DNA of 64,000 nt from Pseudogracilibacillus sp037071985 (GCF_037071985.1 NZ_JAXHDF010000001.1:62001-126000); one strand, 5' to 3'; shown: positions 27,163 through 37,298, counted from the first letter of the stretch. Program-made: numbers and translations. Notes: generated from the letters alone by a model not told the origin.

Positions 27163-29343
27163 ATGCTCGCAATAGTTCGAAAGATGGTAAAGTCGATTAG
27201 CACCTCTAAGGGTGCAAAAATAACCGTAGCTGTATGGCTAGGCGCAATCATACTACTAAGTGTATTTGCGCCTAGTGCGAAAGATTATGAGAATAATAGT
27301 ACAGAAGGAAGTGTTCGAAATGATAAACCGTCAGAAATAGCAGACCAATTGCTTGAAGATGAGTTTCCGACAGAGGACGGACTAACTGGATTAATCGTCT
27401 TTCATCAAGAAAAGGGATTAAACGAAGAAGACATTGAAAAAATTGAAACGTTTAGTAAGTGGCTGCAGTCGGATGAGAAACCTACTGATATATCTAGTGC
27501 TCTCCCCTTTCATGAATTCCCAAAAGAGGTTCAAGCACAGATGTTTTCAGAGGATAAATCAACCCTCTTATTTAACTTAGCGTTAAAAGCGAATGTCGAT
27601 GCAGTCGACGCGTTTGACGTGTTTCAACAGGTAAACGAAAAATGGGATGCTATTGGTTCAGATACTATTCAATTTGAAATCACAGGACCAGCGGGCATTA
27701 CTTCCGACACAACTGCATTATTTAAAAATGCAGATTTTGTATTAATGCTTGCAACAGTTGGATTAATTTTTATCATTTTAATTTTTATTTATCGATCACC
27801 ACTGTTAGCAATTATGCCTCTTGTTATAGCTGGCATCGTTTATGGTGTAGTCGATCGAGTATTGGGTCTGTTAGGAAAGTTTGATATCTTCGTGATTGAT
27901 GGACAAGCAACTTCCATTATGCTCGTCTTATTATTTGCTGTTATAACCGATTACAGTTTATTTATTTTCTCAAGATTTCGAGAAGAACTTTATAAATATG
28001 AGTCAAAATATGGCGCAATGAAAGAAGCAATTTATCATGTTTCCGAGCCAATTTTCTTTAGCGGAGGAACTGTAATTCTAGCAATATTATCGCTCTTTGT
28101 AACAGTCTTTAAACCATACAATTACTTTGCACCCGTATTTACTGTAGCAGTCCTCTTTATTTTGCTTGCAGGTCTAACTCTTATCCCGGCTATATTTGCA
28201 TTACTTGGAAGACGTGCCTTCTGGCCATCGGTCCCAAAATTAAATGATGAGAAAAAGGAAAAACATACATTATGGAGTTGGATTAGTAATATTGTCGTGA
28301 AACGTCCGAAAATGATCACCTTAGTTCTTAGTATATTTTTGCTAGTTGGAACCCTTAATATTATTCCAATTAACTTTTCATTTAATTTACTTAAATCTTT
28401 TCCAGAAGATATTTCTTCTCGAGTTGGGTTTGAATTGCTAGAAGAAAATTATCCACCTGGAGAGTTAGCGCCGGTCGATATTCTTGTTAAAACGAAAAAT
28501 AATAGTGCAATTGATAAAGAGTTTTTGGAGCATATTCAATCGTTACAAGAAGAGCTGGAAGTACAGAATGGAGTTAGTACAGTTAATTCTAAAATAACGG
28601 ACGGAATGATCCGGGGTGAGGAAGATTTGTCAAGAAATTTCTTAGCTGAATCTGAAAAAGCAGTAAAGTTTCAACTCATCTTAAGTGATAATCCGTATGA
28701 TCATGCAGCAATTGATACGATAGAGAAAATCCGCGAGAATACCGATAAAATTGTAACAAAAAGTGGATTTGATACAGATGCTATAGAGATTCATCTTGCG
28801 GGACAAACAGCAAGTCAATTAGATGTGAAGCAAATGAATGTCCGGGATATGGTTGTTTTATTTACCCTTGTCGTCGTGTTATTAACTATAGTGCTTGGGT
28901 TTCAAACTAGATCTATCCTTCTTCCAGTAATCATGATGGGGACCATATTACTTTCCTATGCCGCGACATTAGGTTTCAGCTGGGTTATTTTTCATCATCT
29001 ATTAGGATATGAAGAAATCAGTTATCGCATACCGGTATATACGTTTATTTTTATGGTGGCTTTAGGTATTGACTATAATATTATGCTCGTTTCGAGAGTC
29101 AAAGAATTTGCCGCTCATTATGATTGGACAGAGGCAGTTGGAAAAGGGGTAACCTTTACAGGTGGGGTTATTTCATCTGCAGGATTAATCCTAGCTGCTA
29201 CTTTCTCTGTTCTCATTACTCAACCAATTCAGGAATTGTTCTTATTCGGAACAATTATGGCATTCGGTATATTGCTTGATACATTTATTATCCGTGGTTT
29301 CTATTTACCATCGCTCTTAATCTTGACGCACCCGAAAAAGTAA
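27163..29343 (+). CDS. MMPL/RND-family membrane transporter (YdfJ-like)
   Basis: A 726-residue protein with about 12 membrane segments in two repeats. Each repeat begins with a membrane helix and a large extracellular loop (about 40-190 and 400-550), the MMPL layout. Motifs such as AVITDYSLFIFSRFREE and its second-half counterpart ALGIDYNIMLVSRVKE carry the Asp-Tyr pair of proton-coupled MMPL transporters. The substrate is unknown; lipids or drugs are typical for the family. The ATG follows AAGGAGATGG. Monocistronic. Confidence 0.88.
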   Translation: MLAIVRKMVKSISTSKGAKITVAVWLGAIILLSVFAPSAKDYENNSTEGSVRNDKPSEIADQLLEDEFPTEDGLTGLIVFHQEKGLNEEDIEKIETFSKWLQSDEKPTDISSALPFHEFPKEVQAQMFSEDKSTLLFNLALKANVDAVDAFDVFQQVNEKWDAIGSDTIQFEITGPAGITSDTTALFKNADFVLMLATVGLIFIILIFIYRSPLLAIMPLVIAGIVYGVVDRVLGLLGKFDIFVIDGQATSIMLVLLFAVITDYSLFIFSRFREELYKYESKYGAMKEAIYHVSEPIFFSGGTVILAILSLFVTVFKPYNYFAPVFTVAVLFILLAGLTLIPAIFALLGRRAFWPSVPKLNDEKKEKHTLWSWISNIVVKRPKMITLVLSIFLLVGTLNIIPINFSFNLLKSFPEDISSRVGFELLEENYPPGELAPVDILVKTKNNSAIDKEFLEHIQSLQEELEVQNGVSTVNSKITDGMIRGEEDLSRNFLAESEKAVKFQLILSDNPYDHAAIDTIEKIRENTDKIVTKSGFDTDAIEIHLAGQTASQLDVKQMNVRDMVVLFTLVVVLLTIVLGFQTRSILLPVIMMGTILLSYAATLGFSWVIFHHLLGYEEISYRIPVYTFIFMVALGIDYNIMLVSRVKEFAAHYDWTEAVGKGVTFTGGVISSAGLILAATFSVLITQPIQELFLFGTIMAFGILLDTFIIRGFYLPSLLILTHPKK

Positions 29344-29349
29344 TAAATA

Positions 29350-29387
29350 AAAGCTGCTAAGAGGGGGCATACTCTCTTAGCAGCTTT
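29350..29387. terminator. bidirectional terminator between the MMPL gene and the siderophore operon
   Basis: A perfect 14-bp stem AAAGCTGCTAAGAG / CTCTTAGCAGCTTT surrounds a 10-base loop between two convergent genes 48 bases apart. Confidence 0.85.
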
Positions 29388-29391
29388 ATGA

Positions 29392-30354
29392 TTATTCTAT
29401 ACTTGCATCAATTTCTTCAAGCATTCCAGCAACAGATTCTAATCCGCCACCAGACAGATACCAATATTCAGGATCTAAATAAATGATATTATCATTCTGA
29501 TATGCTTTTGTTTTTTCCATTAACTTATTTTCTACTAACTGTTCCGCAGATGACTCTTCGCCAACGGCTGCACTTCTATCTACAACATATAATAAGTCCG
29601 GATCTTTCTCTGCAACATATTCAAAAGATACGTTCATGCCATGAGTAGAAACTTCAATATTCTCATCTACTGGTGGAACACCAAACACGTCATGGATAAT
29701 TCCAAATCGAGAGTTAGTTCCGTAAGCACTAATTTTATCATCATTTGCTAACACAATTAATGCATTTTGATCTGCTGTTTCCGCTTTTTCTTTAAGAGTT
29801 GCAATGGAGGCTTCTATATCACTTAATGCAGTTTCTACATCATCCTCTTTGCCAAAAATCTCTCCAACTGTTCTTACATTTTCCTCAAATGATTCCATAT
29901 ATCTTGTTGTATCTACACCTAAATAAATAGTATCTCCTAATTCTTGTAGTTGATCATATAAATCAGCCTGACGTCCGGAAATGATAATTAAATCTGGATC
30001 AATTTCGGCGATTTTTTCAAAATCAGGCTCTTTTAAAGAACCAATATTCTCATATTCTTCACCCGCATACTTTTCTAAGTAAGTTGGAATTACACCAGAC
30101 TGTGGTACACCCACTACTTCTATCCCTAATTTATCTAATGTGTCGAGCACACCAAAATCAAACACGACAATTTTCTCAGGGTTTTTTGCCACTTCCGTTG
30201 TGCCTAGTTCATGCTCAACTGTTACTGTATCAGCTGCTGCTTCTTCTGGTGTGTCTTCCGTTTTTTCAGCATCTGATTCTTTATTACTAGATCCACATCC
30301 TACAACTAAAACAGCTAAAGCTGCTATTAACAAACCATATAATAATTTTTTCAT
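29392..30354 (-). CDS. yclQ: siderophore (petrobactin-type) ABC transporter binding lipoprotein
   Basis: A 320-residue TroA/FhuD-like binding protein. The lipobox is VLVVGC, followed by an acidic linker. The body shows EKIVVFDFGVLDTLDKLG and EKIAEIDPDLIIISGRQ, as in FatB/YclQ proteins. The ATG at 30354 lies 9 bases after GAGAGGG; the ATG at 30360 is too close. It is the fourth gene of an operon whose order (permease, permease, ATPase, binding protein) equals yclNOPQ, the petrobactin uptake system of B. subtilis. Confidence 0.88.
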   Translation of the reverse strand: MKKLLYGLLIAALAVLVVGCGSSNKESDAEKTEDTPEEAAADTVTVEHELGTTEVAKNPEKIVVFDFGVLDTLDKLGIEVVGVPQSGVIPTYLEKYAGEEYENIGSLKEPDFEKIAEIDPDLIIISGRQADLYDQLQELGDTIYLGVDTTRYMESFEENVRTVGEIFGKEDDVETALSDIEASIATLKEKAETADQNALIVLANDDKISAYGTNSRFGIIHDVFGVPPVDENIEVSTHGMNVSFEYVAEKDPDLLYVVDRSAAVGEESSAEQLVENKLMEKTKAYQNDNIIYLDPEYWYLSGGGLESVAGMLEEIDASIE

Positions 30355-30374
30355 ATTCATTTTCCCTCTCAACA

Positions 30375-31130
30375 TTAGAAGTATACGCAAATCCGTTGAT
30401 CTTCTATTTCTTTTATTTCAATATCCATATCATAAATATCTTTTAAAACACATTGATCAATCACATCACAAGTTGGTCCGTGTTTAACAATTTTTCCATC
30501 TTTTAAAGCAACGATTTCATCTGAATAACATGAAGCAAAATTAATATCATGAATCACGATAACAATCGTTTTCCCAAGATCATCTACAAGGCGTCTTAAT
30601 GTCTTCATTATTTGAACAGAGTGTCTCATATCTAAATTATTTAACGGCTCATCAAGCAAAATATATTCGGTATCCTGAGCTAGCACCATTCCGATGAATG
30701 CCCGTTGGCGTTGTCCACCACTTAACTCATCCAAATATTTATGCTGAATATCTCGAAGTTCCATATAATCGATTGCTTCATCTACTTTTTTCCAATCTTC
30801 TCTTTTCAAATTACCTTTTGAATATGGAAAACGCCCAAAAGAAATAAGTTCTCTAACAGTCAATTTAACATTCATTGAGTTTGACTGTTTTAAAATAGAT
30901 ATTTTACGGGCAAGTTCACTATCTTTTGACTTGCTTATATCTTCTCCGTCAATCAAAATCATGCCCTCATCTTTAGCAATCAGTCTGCTCACCATAGAGA
31001 TTAACGTACTTTTCCCAGCACCATTCGGTCCGATAAAAGAAGTGATTTTCCCTTTCGGAATCGTTAAAGATACATCCTCAATGACCACTTTTTTATTATA
31101 CGTTTTAAAGACACTTTTAATATCTACCAT
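30375..31130 (-). CDS. yclP: siderophore ABC transporter ATP-binding protein
   Basis: A 251-residue FepC-type ATPase: Walker A GPNGAGKST, signature LSGGQRQRAF, Walker B EYILLDEPLNNLD. It energises ferric-siderophore import through the YclN/YclO-like permeases. The ATG overlaps the upstream permease stop and follows AAAGGAG. Confidence 0.92.
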   Translation of the reverse strand: MVDIKSVFKTYNKKVVIEDVSLTIPKGKITSFIGPNGAGKSTLISMVSRLIAKDEGMILIDGEDISKSKDSELARKISILKQSNSMNVKLTVRELISFGRFPYSKGNLKREDWKKVDEAIDYMELRDIQHKYLDELSGGQRQRAFIGMVLAQDTEYILLDEPLNNLDMRHSVQIMKTLRRLVDDLGKTIVIVIHDINFASCYSDEIVALKDGKIVKHGPTCDVIDQCVLKDIYDMDIEIKEIEDQRICVYF

Positions 31131-32074
31131 GACTTATTCTCCTTTAGTAATAAATAGATGAAATACACTCCACCGACAAAGTTAATGATGACACTTAATG
31201 TAGTTTCGAACGTAAAAACTTTTTCAACGATAAACTGACCACCTAATAATGCGATAATGCTGATTAAAACTGAACTTAATATCAGATATAGATGCCTATA
31301 TGTTTTGATAAACTCATATGCAATATTTACAACGAGCAAACCTAAAAAAGTAATTGGACCAATTAATGCCGTTGCAATGGAAATCATTACCGCCACGACA
31401 ATCAAGAGGCGTTTTACGACATATTCATATGGTACACCTAGATTTGTTGCATGATCTTTCCCTAAAGCTAATACATCTAAATATTTATAAAAACGTATAA
31501 AATATAATACGACGACGATAATTAAAATAATGGATAGATACACGAGATTCGTATTTACATTGTTTATGCTCGCAAACATTTTATCCTGAGCAATCATAAA
31601 CTCATTCGGATCAATTAACACTTGCATAAACGATGTAAAGCTACCAAAAAATGTTCCTAAAATCATTCCTATTAATAAGAGGAAATAAATATTGTTATTC
31701 TCCCCTTTAAATAATAAACGATAAAACAATAATGAAAAAACGACCATAACACCAATTGATAATAAATAGTTGAGATTACTGTTCATCATGATCATTGACT
31801 TTGAACCGAAGATAAAAACAATAAATGTTTGAGTGAGCAAGTATAGGGAATCTAAACCCATAATACTTGGCGTCAAAATCCGGTTATTCGTAATTGTCAT
31901 GAATATAGTTGTTGAAAAAGCAATTGCACCACCAGTAAGGATAATAGCAACTACTTTGATAATCCTTCTTGGCAAAATATAGTCAATATTACCAGTTAAA
32001 TTATAAAAAACATAAAGAAGTGCCAGGAGTAATGCTACGATTGCAAGTATGACTGTTTTCTTTTTATAGCCCAT
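31124..32074 (-). CDS. yclO: iron-siderophore ABC transporter permease (second)
   Basis: A 316-residue FecCD-family permease with about nine or ten membrane segments. The conserved LIGPITFLGLLVVNIAYE near residue 240 is the family signature. The ATG at 32074 overlaps the end of the first permease gene by 11 bases and follows AAGGAG. It acts as a heterodimer with YclN. Confidence 0.92.
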   Translation of the reverse strand: MGYKKKTVILAIVALLLALLYVFYNLTGNIDYILPRRIIKVVAIILTGGAIAFSTTIFMTITNNRILTPSIMGLDSLYLLTQTFIVFIFGSKSMIMMNSNLNYLLSIGVMVVFSLLFYRLLFKGENNNIYFLLLIGMILGTFFGSFTSFMQVLIDPNEFMIAQDKMFASINNVNTNLVYLSIILIIVVVLYFIRFYKYLDVLALGKDHATNLGVPYEYVVKRLLIVVAVMISIATALIGPITFLGLLVVNIAYEFIKTYRHLYLILSSVLISIIALLGGQFIVEKVFTFETTLSVIINFVGGVYFIYLLLKENKSW

Positions 32075-33017
32075 ATTTCTTTCTCCTTAACAGCAGATAA
32101 ATGAAAATTGCACTACCAATTACTCCAACTGTTAAATTAATTGGAATTTCATATGGGTAGATAATCAGTCTGCCAATGATGTCACATACTAGAACAAATA
32201 AGGCTCCTAACAATGCTGTATGTATTAAGTTGTTTTTTAAATGATCACCCTGGTAAATGGTAACTATATTTGGGATAATTAATCCAAGAAAAGGAATAAT
32301 CCCAACAGATAAAACGACAGATGATGTCACTAATGCAGAAATAATTAATCCTATATTCACTACTTGCCGGTAATTTAATCCTAAATTTTTGGCAAACTCT
32401 TCTCCCATGCCTGCAATAGTAAATTTACTTGCATAAAAATACGCAATGATCAATGTAGGAATACTTACATATAACAGCTCATAATTCCCGCTCATTATCA
32501 TTGAGAAATCACCTTGCATAAAGGATGTCATGTTTTGGATAAGATCATTTTTATAAGCTAAAAAAGTTGCCATGGAATCAATGATACTGCCAAACATTAA
32601 TCCTACTAAAGGGATGAAAACAGGATCTTTAAATTTAATTTTCTCCAAAATTTTCATAAAAATAACGGTGCCGAGTAATGCGAATGCAAAGGACACAGTA
32701 ATTTTGAGTAATGGGCTTGCTGCGGTAAAAACCATTAACGAAACAAGTACTCCGAATCTGGCTGAATCTAATGTTCCAGCAGTTGTTGGAGAAACAAATT
32801 TATTTTTACTCAGCTGTTGCATGATCAAACCGGCAATACTCATGCTTGCTCCAGCGATCAAAATGCTGATTAATCTTGGTATTCTGCTAATAAGTAAGAC
32901 TTCTCTCTGATCTTCCGTTAAGCTTAGCAAATCAGTTGGAGAAAGATCTGTAACACCGATAAAAACAGATACTGCTGATAAAATGATTAATGCTGTAGCT
33001 AAATAGCGTAGTTTCAT
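32064..33017 (-). CDS. yclN: iron-siderophore ABC transporter permease (first)
   Basis: A 317-residue FecCD-family permease. Motifs include RIPRLISILIAGASMSIAG and GIIPFLGLIIPNIV. The ATG at 33017 is chosen over a nine-residue longer form because the AGAGAGAG SD precedes it. It is the first gene of the operon, directly downstream of a Fur-box promoter, so iron starvation should induce it. Confidence 0.92.
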   Translation of the reverse strand: MKLRYLATALIILSAVSVFIGVTDLSPTDLLSLTEDQREVLLISRIPRLISILIAGASMSIAGLIMQQLSKNKFVSPTTAGTLDSARFGVLVSLMVFTAASPLLKITVSFAFALLGTVIFMKILEKIKFKDPVFIPLVGLMFGSIIDSMATFLAYKNDLIQNMTSFMQGDFSMIMSGNYELLYVSIPTLIIAYFYASKFTIAGMGEEFAKNLGLNYRQVVNIGLIISALVTSSVVLSVGIIPFLGLIIPNIVTIYQGDHLKNNLIHTALLGALFVLVCDIIGRLIIYPYEIPINLTVGVIGSAIFIYLLLRRKKYGL

Positions 33018-33059
33018 ATCATATCTCTCTCTATTTATTATCATTCTTAAATACTATTA

Positions 33060-33089
33060 ATTTTAAATAAGAATGATATTCATTATCAA
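33060..33089 (-). promoter_or_regulatory. Fur-controlled promoter of the siderophore operon
   Basis: TGATAATGAATATCA (33088-33074, minus strand) matches the 7-1-7 Fur box TGATAATNATTATCA with one mismatch. It overlaps the -35 TTGATA (33089-33084); TAAAAT (33065-33060) follows at 18 bases. In addition an 11-bp inverted repeat, TATCATTCTTA (33039-33049) and TAAGAATGATA (33068-33078), frames the promoter and may hold a second Fur dimer. Confidence 0.85.
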
Positions 33090-33190
33090 TTAGGTCGTCG
33101 AATTGAGTATAGCATATCTAATTTTTCTTAGCAATATTAATAATGTGGAATTTTCATGAATCTTTTACTCATCTTTAAACCAAACAGAAA

Positions 33191-33218
33191 AACTGATGCC
33201 ATCTTTCTTACATCAGTT
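33191..33218 (-). terminator. terminator after the FrnE-like gene
   Basis: AACTGATG pairs with CATCAGTT around a 12-base loop. On the minus strand a short T-run follows. Confidence 0.65.
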
Positions 33219-33232
33219 AAAAAGATTCCTTT

Positions 33233-33940
33233 TTATTCGCAGTCATTTCCCGTACAGTAGGAGCTCTTACATTGATTATTAGTATTGTTCCCTTTTTCTT
33301 GTACTATTTCTTCATTCCACAGTTCCTCTAAAATAGTAACAAACACTTCTAATGGTTGAGCGCCTGCTACAGCATGTTGATCATTAAATATATAAAAGGG
33401 CACACCGCTTATTCCAATTTCCTCTGCCATTTGTTCGTCGTTTTTTACTGCTTTTGCATAGTTATTTAAACATAATAAAGAATCTACATCAGATTCATTT
33501 AATTCTGCTTCTTTTGCAATAGATAACAAGACATCTCGTTCGCCAATATTCTCATGCTCTATAAAATGCTTTTTAAATAATAGGTCAATAATGAGCTGTT
33601 CTTTCTCTTCACGTTCCGCAAACTTTACAAGTCGATGGGCATGAAACGTATTAGCATGTTGCAATTTTTCAAATTGAAAATGCAAACCAATTTGTTCAGC
33701 TTGTATACAAATTTGGTCCATCATTTCCTTCACTTTTTCTATGGATAAACCGTATTTTTTCATCAACATGCTATATATGTCTTCAGTTTTTTCCTTACCT
33801 GCATTTGAATCTAGTTGATAGCATTTGTATTCAATTTGCACATATTCTCTATGTTTAAATTGTTGTAATGCCATTTCAAGTGTTTTTCTTCCTATAAAAC
33901 AAAATGGACAAGTAAAATCTGACCAAACTTCAATTCTCAC
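33233..33940 (-). CDS. DsbA-family oxidoreductase (FrnE/YwbO-like) with a Cys-rich tail
   Basis: A 235-residue FrnE-type thioredoxin-fold protein without a signal peptide, thus cytosolic. The active site CPFC is at about residues 10-13 and the cis-Pro loop is SGVPFY. It likely acts as a thiol-disulfide oxidoreductase or isomerase. The last residues hold three further Cys (CKSSYC...C), which could form a second redox or metal site. The start is GTG at 33940 with GGGGTG upstream. It lies beside, but is transcribed separately from, the Fur-controlled operon. Confidence 0.82.
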   Translation of the reverse strand: MRIEVWSDFTCPFCFIGRKTLEMALQQFKHREYVQIEYKCYQLDSNAGKEKTEDIYSMLMKKYGLSIEKVKEMMDQICIQAEQIGLHFQFEKLQHANTFHAHRLVKFAEREEKEQLIIDLLFKKHFIEHENIGERDVLLSIAKEAELNESDVDSLLCLNNYAKAVKNDEQMAEEIGISGVPFYIFNDQHAVAGAQPLEVFVTILEELWNEEIVQEKGNNTNNQCKSSYCTGNDCE

Positions 33941-34106
33941 TTTGGATACACCCCGTTCGCTCTTACGTGTAGTTTATCACACTATAAACTTGTCCTTATA
34001 CTATTCTGCTTGAAAAAAAGTTATAAATTTATCCTACCAACTAATCCTGAATAAACATATGTAAATCTGCTTCATAACTTAAGACAATAGTACGAAATTG
34101 ATAAAT

Positions 34107-34141
34107 AAAAAACACTTGTAGAAAAGCACTCTCTACAAGTG
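34107..34141 (-). terminator. terminator after fni
   Basis: CACTTGTAGA (34113-34122) and TCTACAAGTG (34132-34141) pair perfectly. On the minus strand a TTTTTTATTT run follows. Confidence 0.85.
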
Positions 34142-34162
34142 AATAAGTTAATCCTTCTTTAT

Positions 34163-35209
34163 TTACTCTAATAATGAACGGCCCATAATTGTAACCCGTT
34201 TTGTATTTCTTAACGTCTCCAAATCTTTAGCTCCTATGCCGAACATTGCCATTTTCATTTCTAATTCAATTTGTTCCATCGTGTTAAGAACTGAGTCTAC
34301 AGATTCAGTTGCCGCTTGAAGTAACGTCCTAGCAAATCCAACAATATCTGCACCTATCGTTACCGCCTTCGCTGCGTCTAATCCTGTTTTCATTCCACCA
34401 CTCGCTACAATTGGTGTAGTAGGAAGTTTACTACGAACAGAAACAATACAATCTTTCGTCGGTATGCCCCAGCTATTAAACGCTTCTGCAGCGGCTTTAC
34501 GAAGTGGTTCTTTTGAACGTAACTTTTCCACTTGGCTCCAAGAAGTCCCGCCTGCACCTGCTACGTCTATATAAGAAACTCCGACATTATACAGTTTTTC
34601 CGCAACTATACCATCAATTCCGAATCCAACCTCTTTTACACCAACTGGGACAGTTAATTTTTTACAAACTTCTTCTATCTTGGGGAGTAATTGCTCAAAA
34701 TTTAAGTCTCCACCATCTTGAACAACTTCCTGAAGACTATTTAAATGGAGTACAAGCGAATCCGCCTCTGTCATATCAATAATACGTTGGCATTCCTCCA
34801 CACCGTATCCATAATTAAACTGAACAGCCCCAATATTCGCTATTAATGGGACAGTTTTTGCATGACGCCTGATCAAGAAGGAATCTTCATGAGCTCGACT
34901 CTCTAGAAGTGCCCGAGTAGAACCAAGGCCAATTGCCCACCCCTTTTCCTCACTTGCTTGCGCTAAATTTATATTAATTTTGGATGCAAGTTCTGACCCT
35001 CCTGTCATAGAACTTACAAGAAAAGGCGCTTTTAACGCTTTATTTAAAAAGGTCGTATTTAGCTGGATATCATTGAAATTAATTTCTGGTAGAGCATTGT
35101 GAATAAATGAAATTCCTTCTAATCCTGTCGTTTTATTCACTCCCTCTACTTGATCCGTCAAACATAATCTTATATGTTCCGTTTTCCTTACATTAATATC
35201 TGCTTCCAT
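34163..35209 (-). CDS. fni: type 2 isopentenyl-diphosphate delta-isomerase
   Basis: A 348-residue FMN-dependent IDI-2. It interconverts IPP and DMAPP for isoprenoid synthesis in the cytosol. Visible family stretches are RKTEHIRLC at the N-terminus, FLVSSMTGGS, the FMN/Mg region HLNSLQEVVQ, and VASGGMKTGLDAAKA. Length matches B. subtilis Fni. The ATG at 35209 is chosen because AAAGGAAG lies 8 bases before it. Monocistronic. 35210-35516 is AT-rich spacer; I found no clear sigma-D-type promoter for the chemoreceptor there. Confidence 0.94.
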   Translation of the reverse strand: MEADINVRKTEHIRLCLTDQVEGVNKTTGLEGISFIHNALPEINFNDIQLNTTFLNKALKAPFLVSSMTGGSELASKININLAQASEEKGWAIGLGSTRALLESRAHEDSFLIRRHAKTVPLIANIGAVQFNYGYGVEECQRIIDMTEADSLVLHLNSLQEVVQDGGDLNFEQLLPKIEEVCKKLTVPVGVKEVGFGIDGIVAEKLYNVGVSYIDVAGAGGTSWSQVEKLRSKEPLRKAAAEAFNSWGIPTKDCIVSVRSKLPTTPIVASGGMKTGLDAAKAVTIGADIVGFARTLLQAATESVDSVLNTMEQIELEMKMAMFGIGAKDLETLRNTKRVTIMGRSLLE

Positions 35210-35516
35210 TTCCAGCACTTCCTTTAAACTTATTATAATCAAAGGTTATTTCCTTCTATATTAAATAGTTTACTTACTTCAACCTTATAATGAAAGGAAA
35301 GTGATTTTACAGCCAGCTTTACACATCCATCTAATTAGGTCTAAAGTTTTATCCACTTCCTTTTATAATACAAATTTACCAATTATATTTATTATTCCCC
35401 TTCTCTTTTTAGTTATTTTAGACTATAATAAATAGAGTTTCCTTTATACCATATTCTCATTTCCATTTTCAAACATTGCTATATTGCTGCCAATATTATT
35501 CTATGGAGGAATATTC

Positions 35517-37298
35517 ATGAAAAACAAAATAAAATCATTTTTTAAAATGTTTCGTTTTAAGAAGAAAACGAAGAGAAGCACGAGAAAAACATCGAATAAG
35601 GCGTCCTTTTTCAAAAATATTTCGATTGGTACAAAATATTTAAGTGTTTTTATTATTTCTGTATTACTATTTATTGTTGCGACAGTTGTTGTGTTTCTCC
35701 AACTATCAACTGCTAAACAAAGCGTAAGTGAAATTATACATAAAAGTAACCTTGCCAATGATATGGCTCAATTAGCATTATATGTAGAACAACAAGATTC
35801 CTTAATTTCAAACTATATTATCGTTGGAAACAATCGATATGTTGATGAGTTTCATGAGATTAATGATGGATTAGATGCGATTTTTGAACGCCTTGGAAAA
35901 GAGTTTAAAGGTTCAGGGGAAAATGAATTCTTATTTGCAAGAGTAGTGGATAATAATGAAAAAATTAGCGATATCTTTTTAAATGAAATAGCAGGAAAAG
36001 ATCCAGAAGATGAAAAATTAATTTATTCACGAATCCAAATTGGTACTCAAAAAACATCAAGTGTTGCACTTTTAAATAGATTAATAGATGCAGTAAATGA
36101 AGAGCAGGGTATTGCTACTGAAAATGTAAATGATAGTATGGACAGAAGTATCATATTTTTAATTACAGTTAATATTGTTAGTATTGTGATTGGACTCGTT
36201 ATAATGATCTTCATTAGTCGTATCATTTCAAGCAGTTTGAAAAAAGTAGTTTCAGTTACTACTGAAATAGCAGATGGGAACTTGGCAGTAGAACAAATGG
36301 ATTATAAAGGCAAGGATGAAATCGGTCAATTAACGGAAGCAGTTAATACATTAAGCAGTAATATGAGTAATGTTATACATAAGGTTGCCCAGGCTTCACA
36401 GTCCGTTTCTACGAGCAGTGATATTTTGACCCAATCAGCTAGAGAGGTTAAAGAAGGTAGCGACCAAATGGTTGTGACGATGGAGGAGCTTGCTACAGGT
36501 GCTGAAACACAGGCTAACAGTGCCTCAGATTTATCAGAGCAAATGAAACATTTTGTTGATTCAGTAAGGACTTCACAAGAAGAAGGACAAGGTATTGCTG
36601 ATTCATCTAAAGATGTATTAGCACTAACTTCAGACGGTTCCAATCTAATGAAACAGTCTGTAAAACAAATGAACAAGATTGATTCAATTGTAGCAGAAGC
36701 AGTTGATAAAGTACGTGGACTTGACCAGCAATCAGATGAAATTTCACAACTAGTTCAAGTGGTTAAAGATATTGCTGATCAAACAAACTTGCTTGCATTA
36801 AACGCAGCAATTGAAGCAGCTAGAGCTGGGGAACATGGTCGAGGTTTTGCAGTGGTTGCAGATGAAGTCCGAAAACTTGCTGAACAAGTAACGAGCTCTG
36901 TAACCGAAATCACAACTATAGTAGGTAGTATCCAGACAGAGACTAATGAAGTTGTAACCTCACTAAATGACGGATATAGTGAAGTAAAAGAAGGTATTAA
37001 TCAAATTGAAAAAACGGATAAAAACTTCGATTCAATCGATTACTTTATTAATACAATGGTTGGTAGTGTTACTGATGTAGCAAATCGTCTCAAGGAAATT
37101 GCTGAAAATAGTGAGCAGATGAATAATTTAATTGAAGATATTGCGGCTGTTTCCGAAGAGGCTGCTGCAGGAGTTGAACAATCTTCAGCTTCAACTCAAG
37201 AAACATCTAGTTCAATGGATGAAATTTCTCGTAAGGCGGACGAATTATCCGAGCTGGCAGAGCAATTAGGTCAAGAAATCACTGTATTTAAATTATAG
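35517..37298 (+). CDS. methyl-accepting chemotaxis protein
   Basis: A 593-residue chemoreceptor. A basic N-terminus of about 35 residues precedes membrane helix 1 (41-63). The extracellular helical-bundle sensor spans about 64-210, membrane helix 2 211-234, and HAMP 235-290. The long coiled-coil signalling domain has the hairpin tip at about 418-457 (DQTNLLALNAAIEAARAGEH). The ATG at 35517 lies 6-7 bases after GGAGG; a longer reading from 35484 contains that SD. The ligand is unknown. No chemotaxis genes adjoin. Confidence 0.92.
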   Translation: MKNKIKSFFKMFRFKKKTKRSTRKTSNKASFFKNISIGTKYLSVFIISVLLFIVATVVVFLQLSTAKQSVSEIIHKSNLANDMAQLALYVEQQDSLISNYIIVGNNRYVDEFHEINDGLDAIFERLGKEFKGSGENEFLFARVVDNNEKISDIFLNEIAGKDPEDEKLIYSRIQIGTQKTSSVALLNRLIDAVNEEQGIATENVNDSMDRSIIFLITVNIVSIVIGLVIMIFISRIISSSLKKVVSVTTEIADGNLAVEQMDYKGKDEIGQLTEAVNTLSSNMSNVIHKVAQASQSVSTSSDILTQSAREVKEGSDQMVVTMEELATGAETQANSASDLSEQMKHFVDSVRTSQEEGQGIADSSKDVLALTSDGSNLMKQSVKQMNKIDSIVAEAVDKVRGLDQQSDEISQLVQVVKDIADQTNLLALNAAIEAARAGEHGRGFAVVADEVRKLAEQVTSSVTEITTIVGSIQTETNEVVTSLNDGYSEVKEGINQIEKTDKNFDSIDYFINTMVGSVTDVANRLKEIAENSEQMNNLIEDIAAVSEEAAAGVEQSSASTQETSSSMDEISRKADELSELAEQLGQEITVFKL

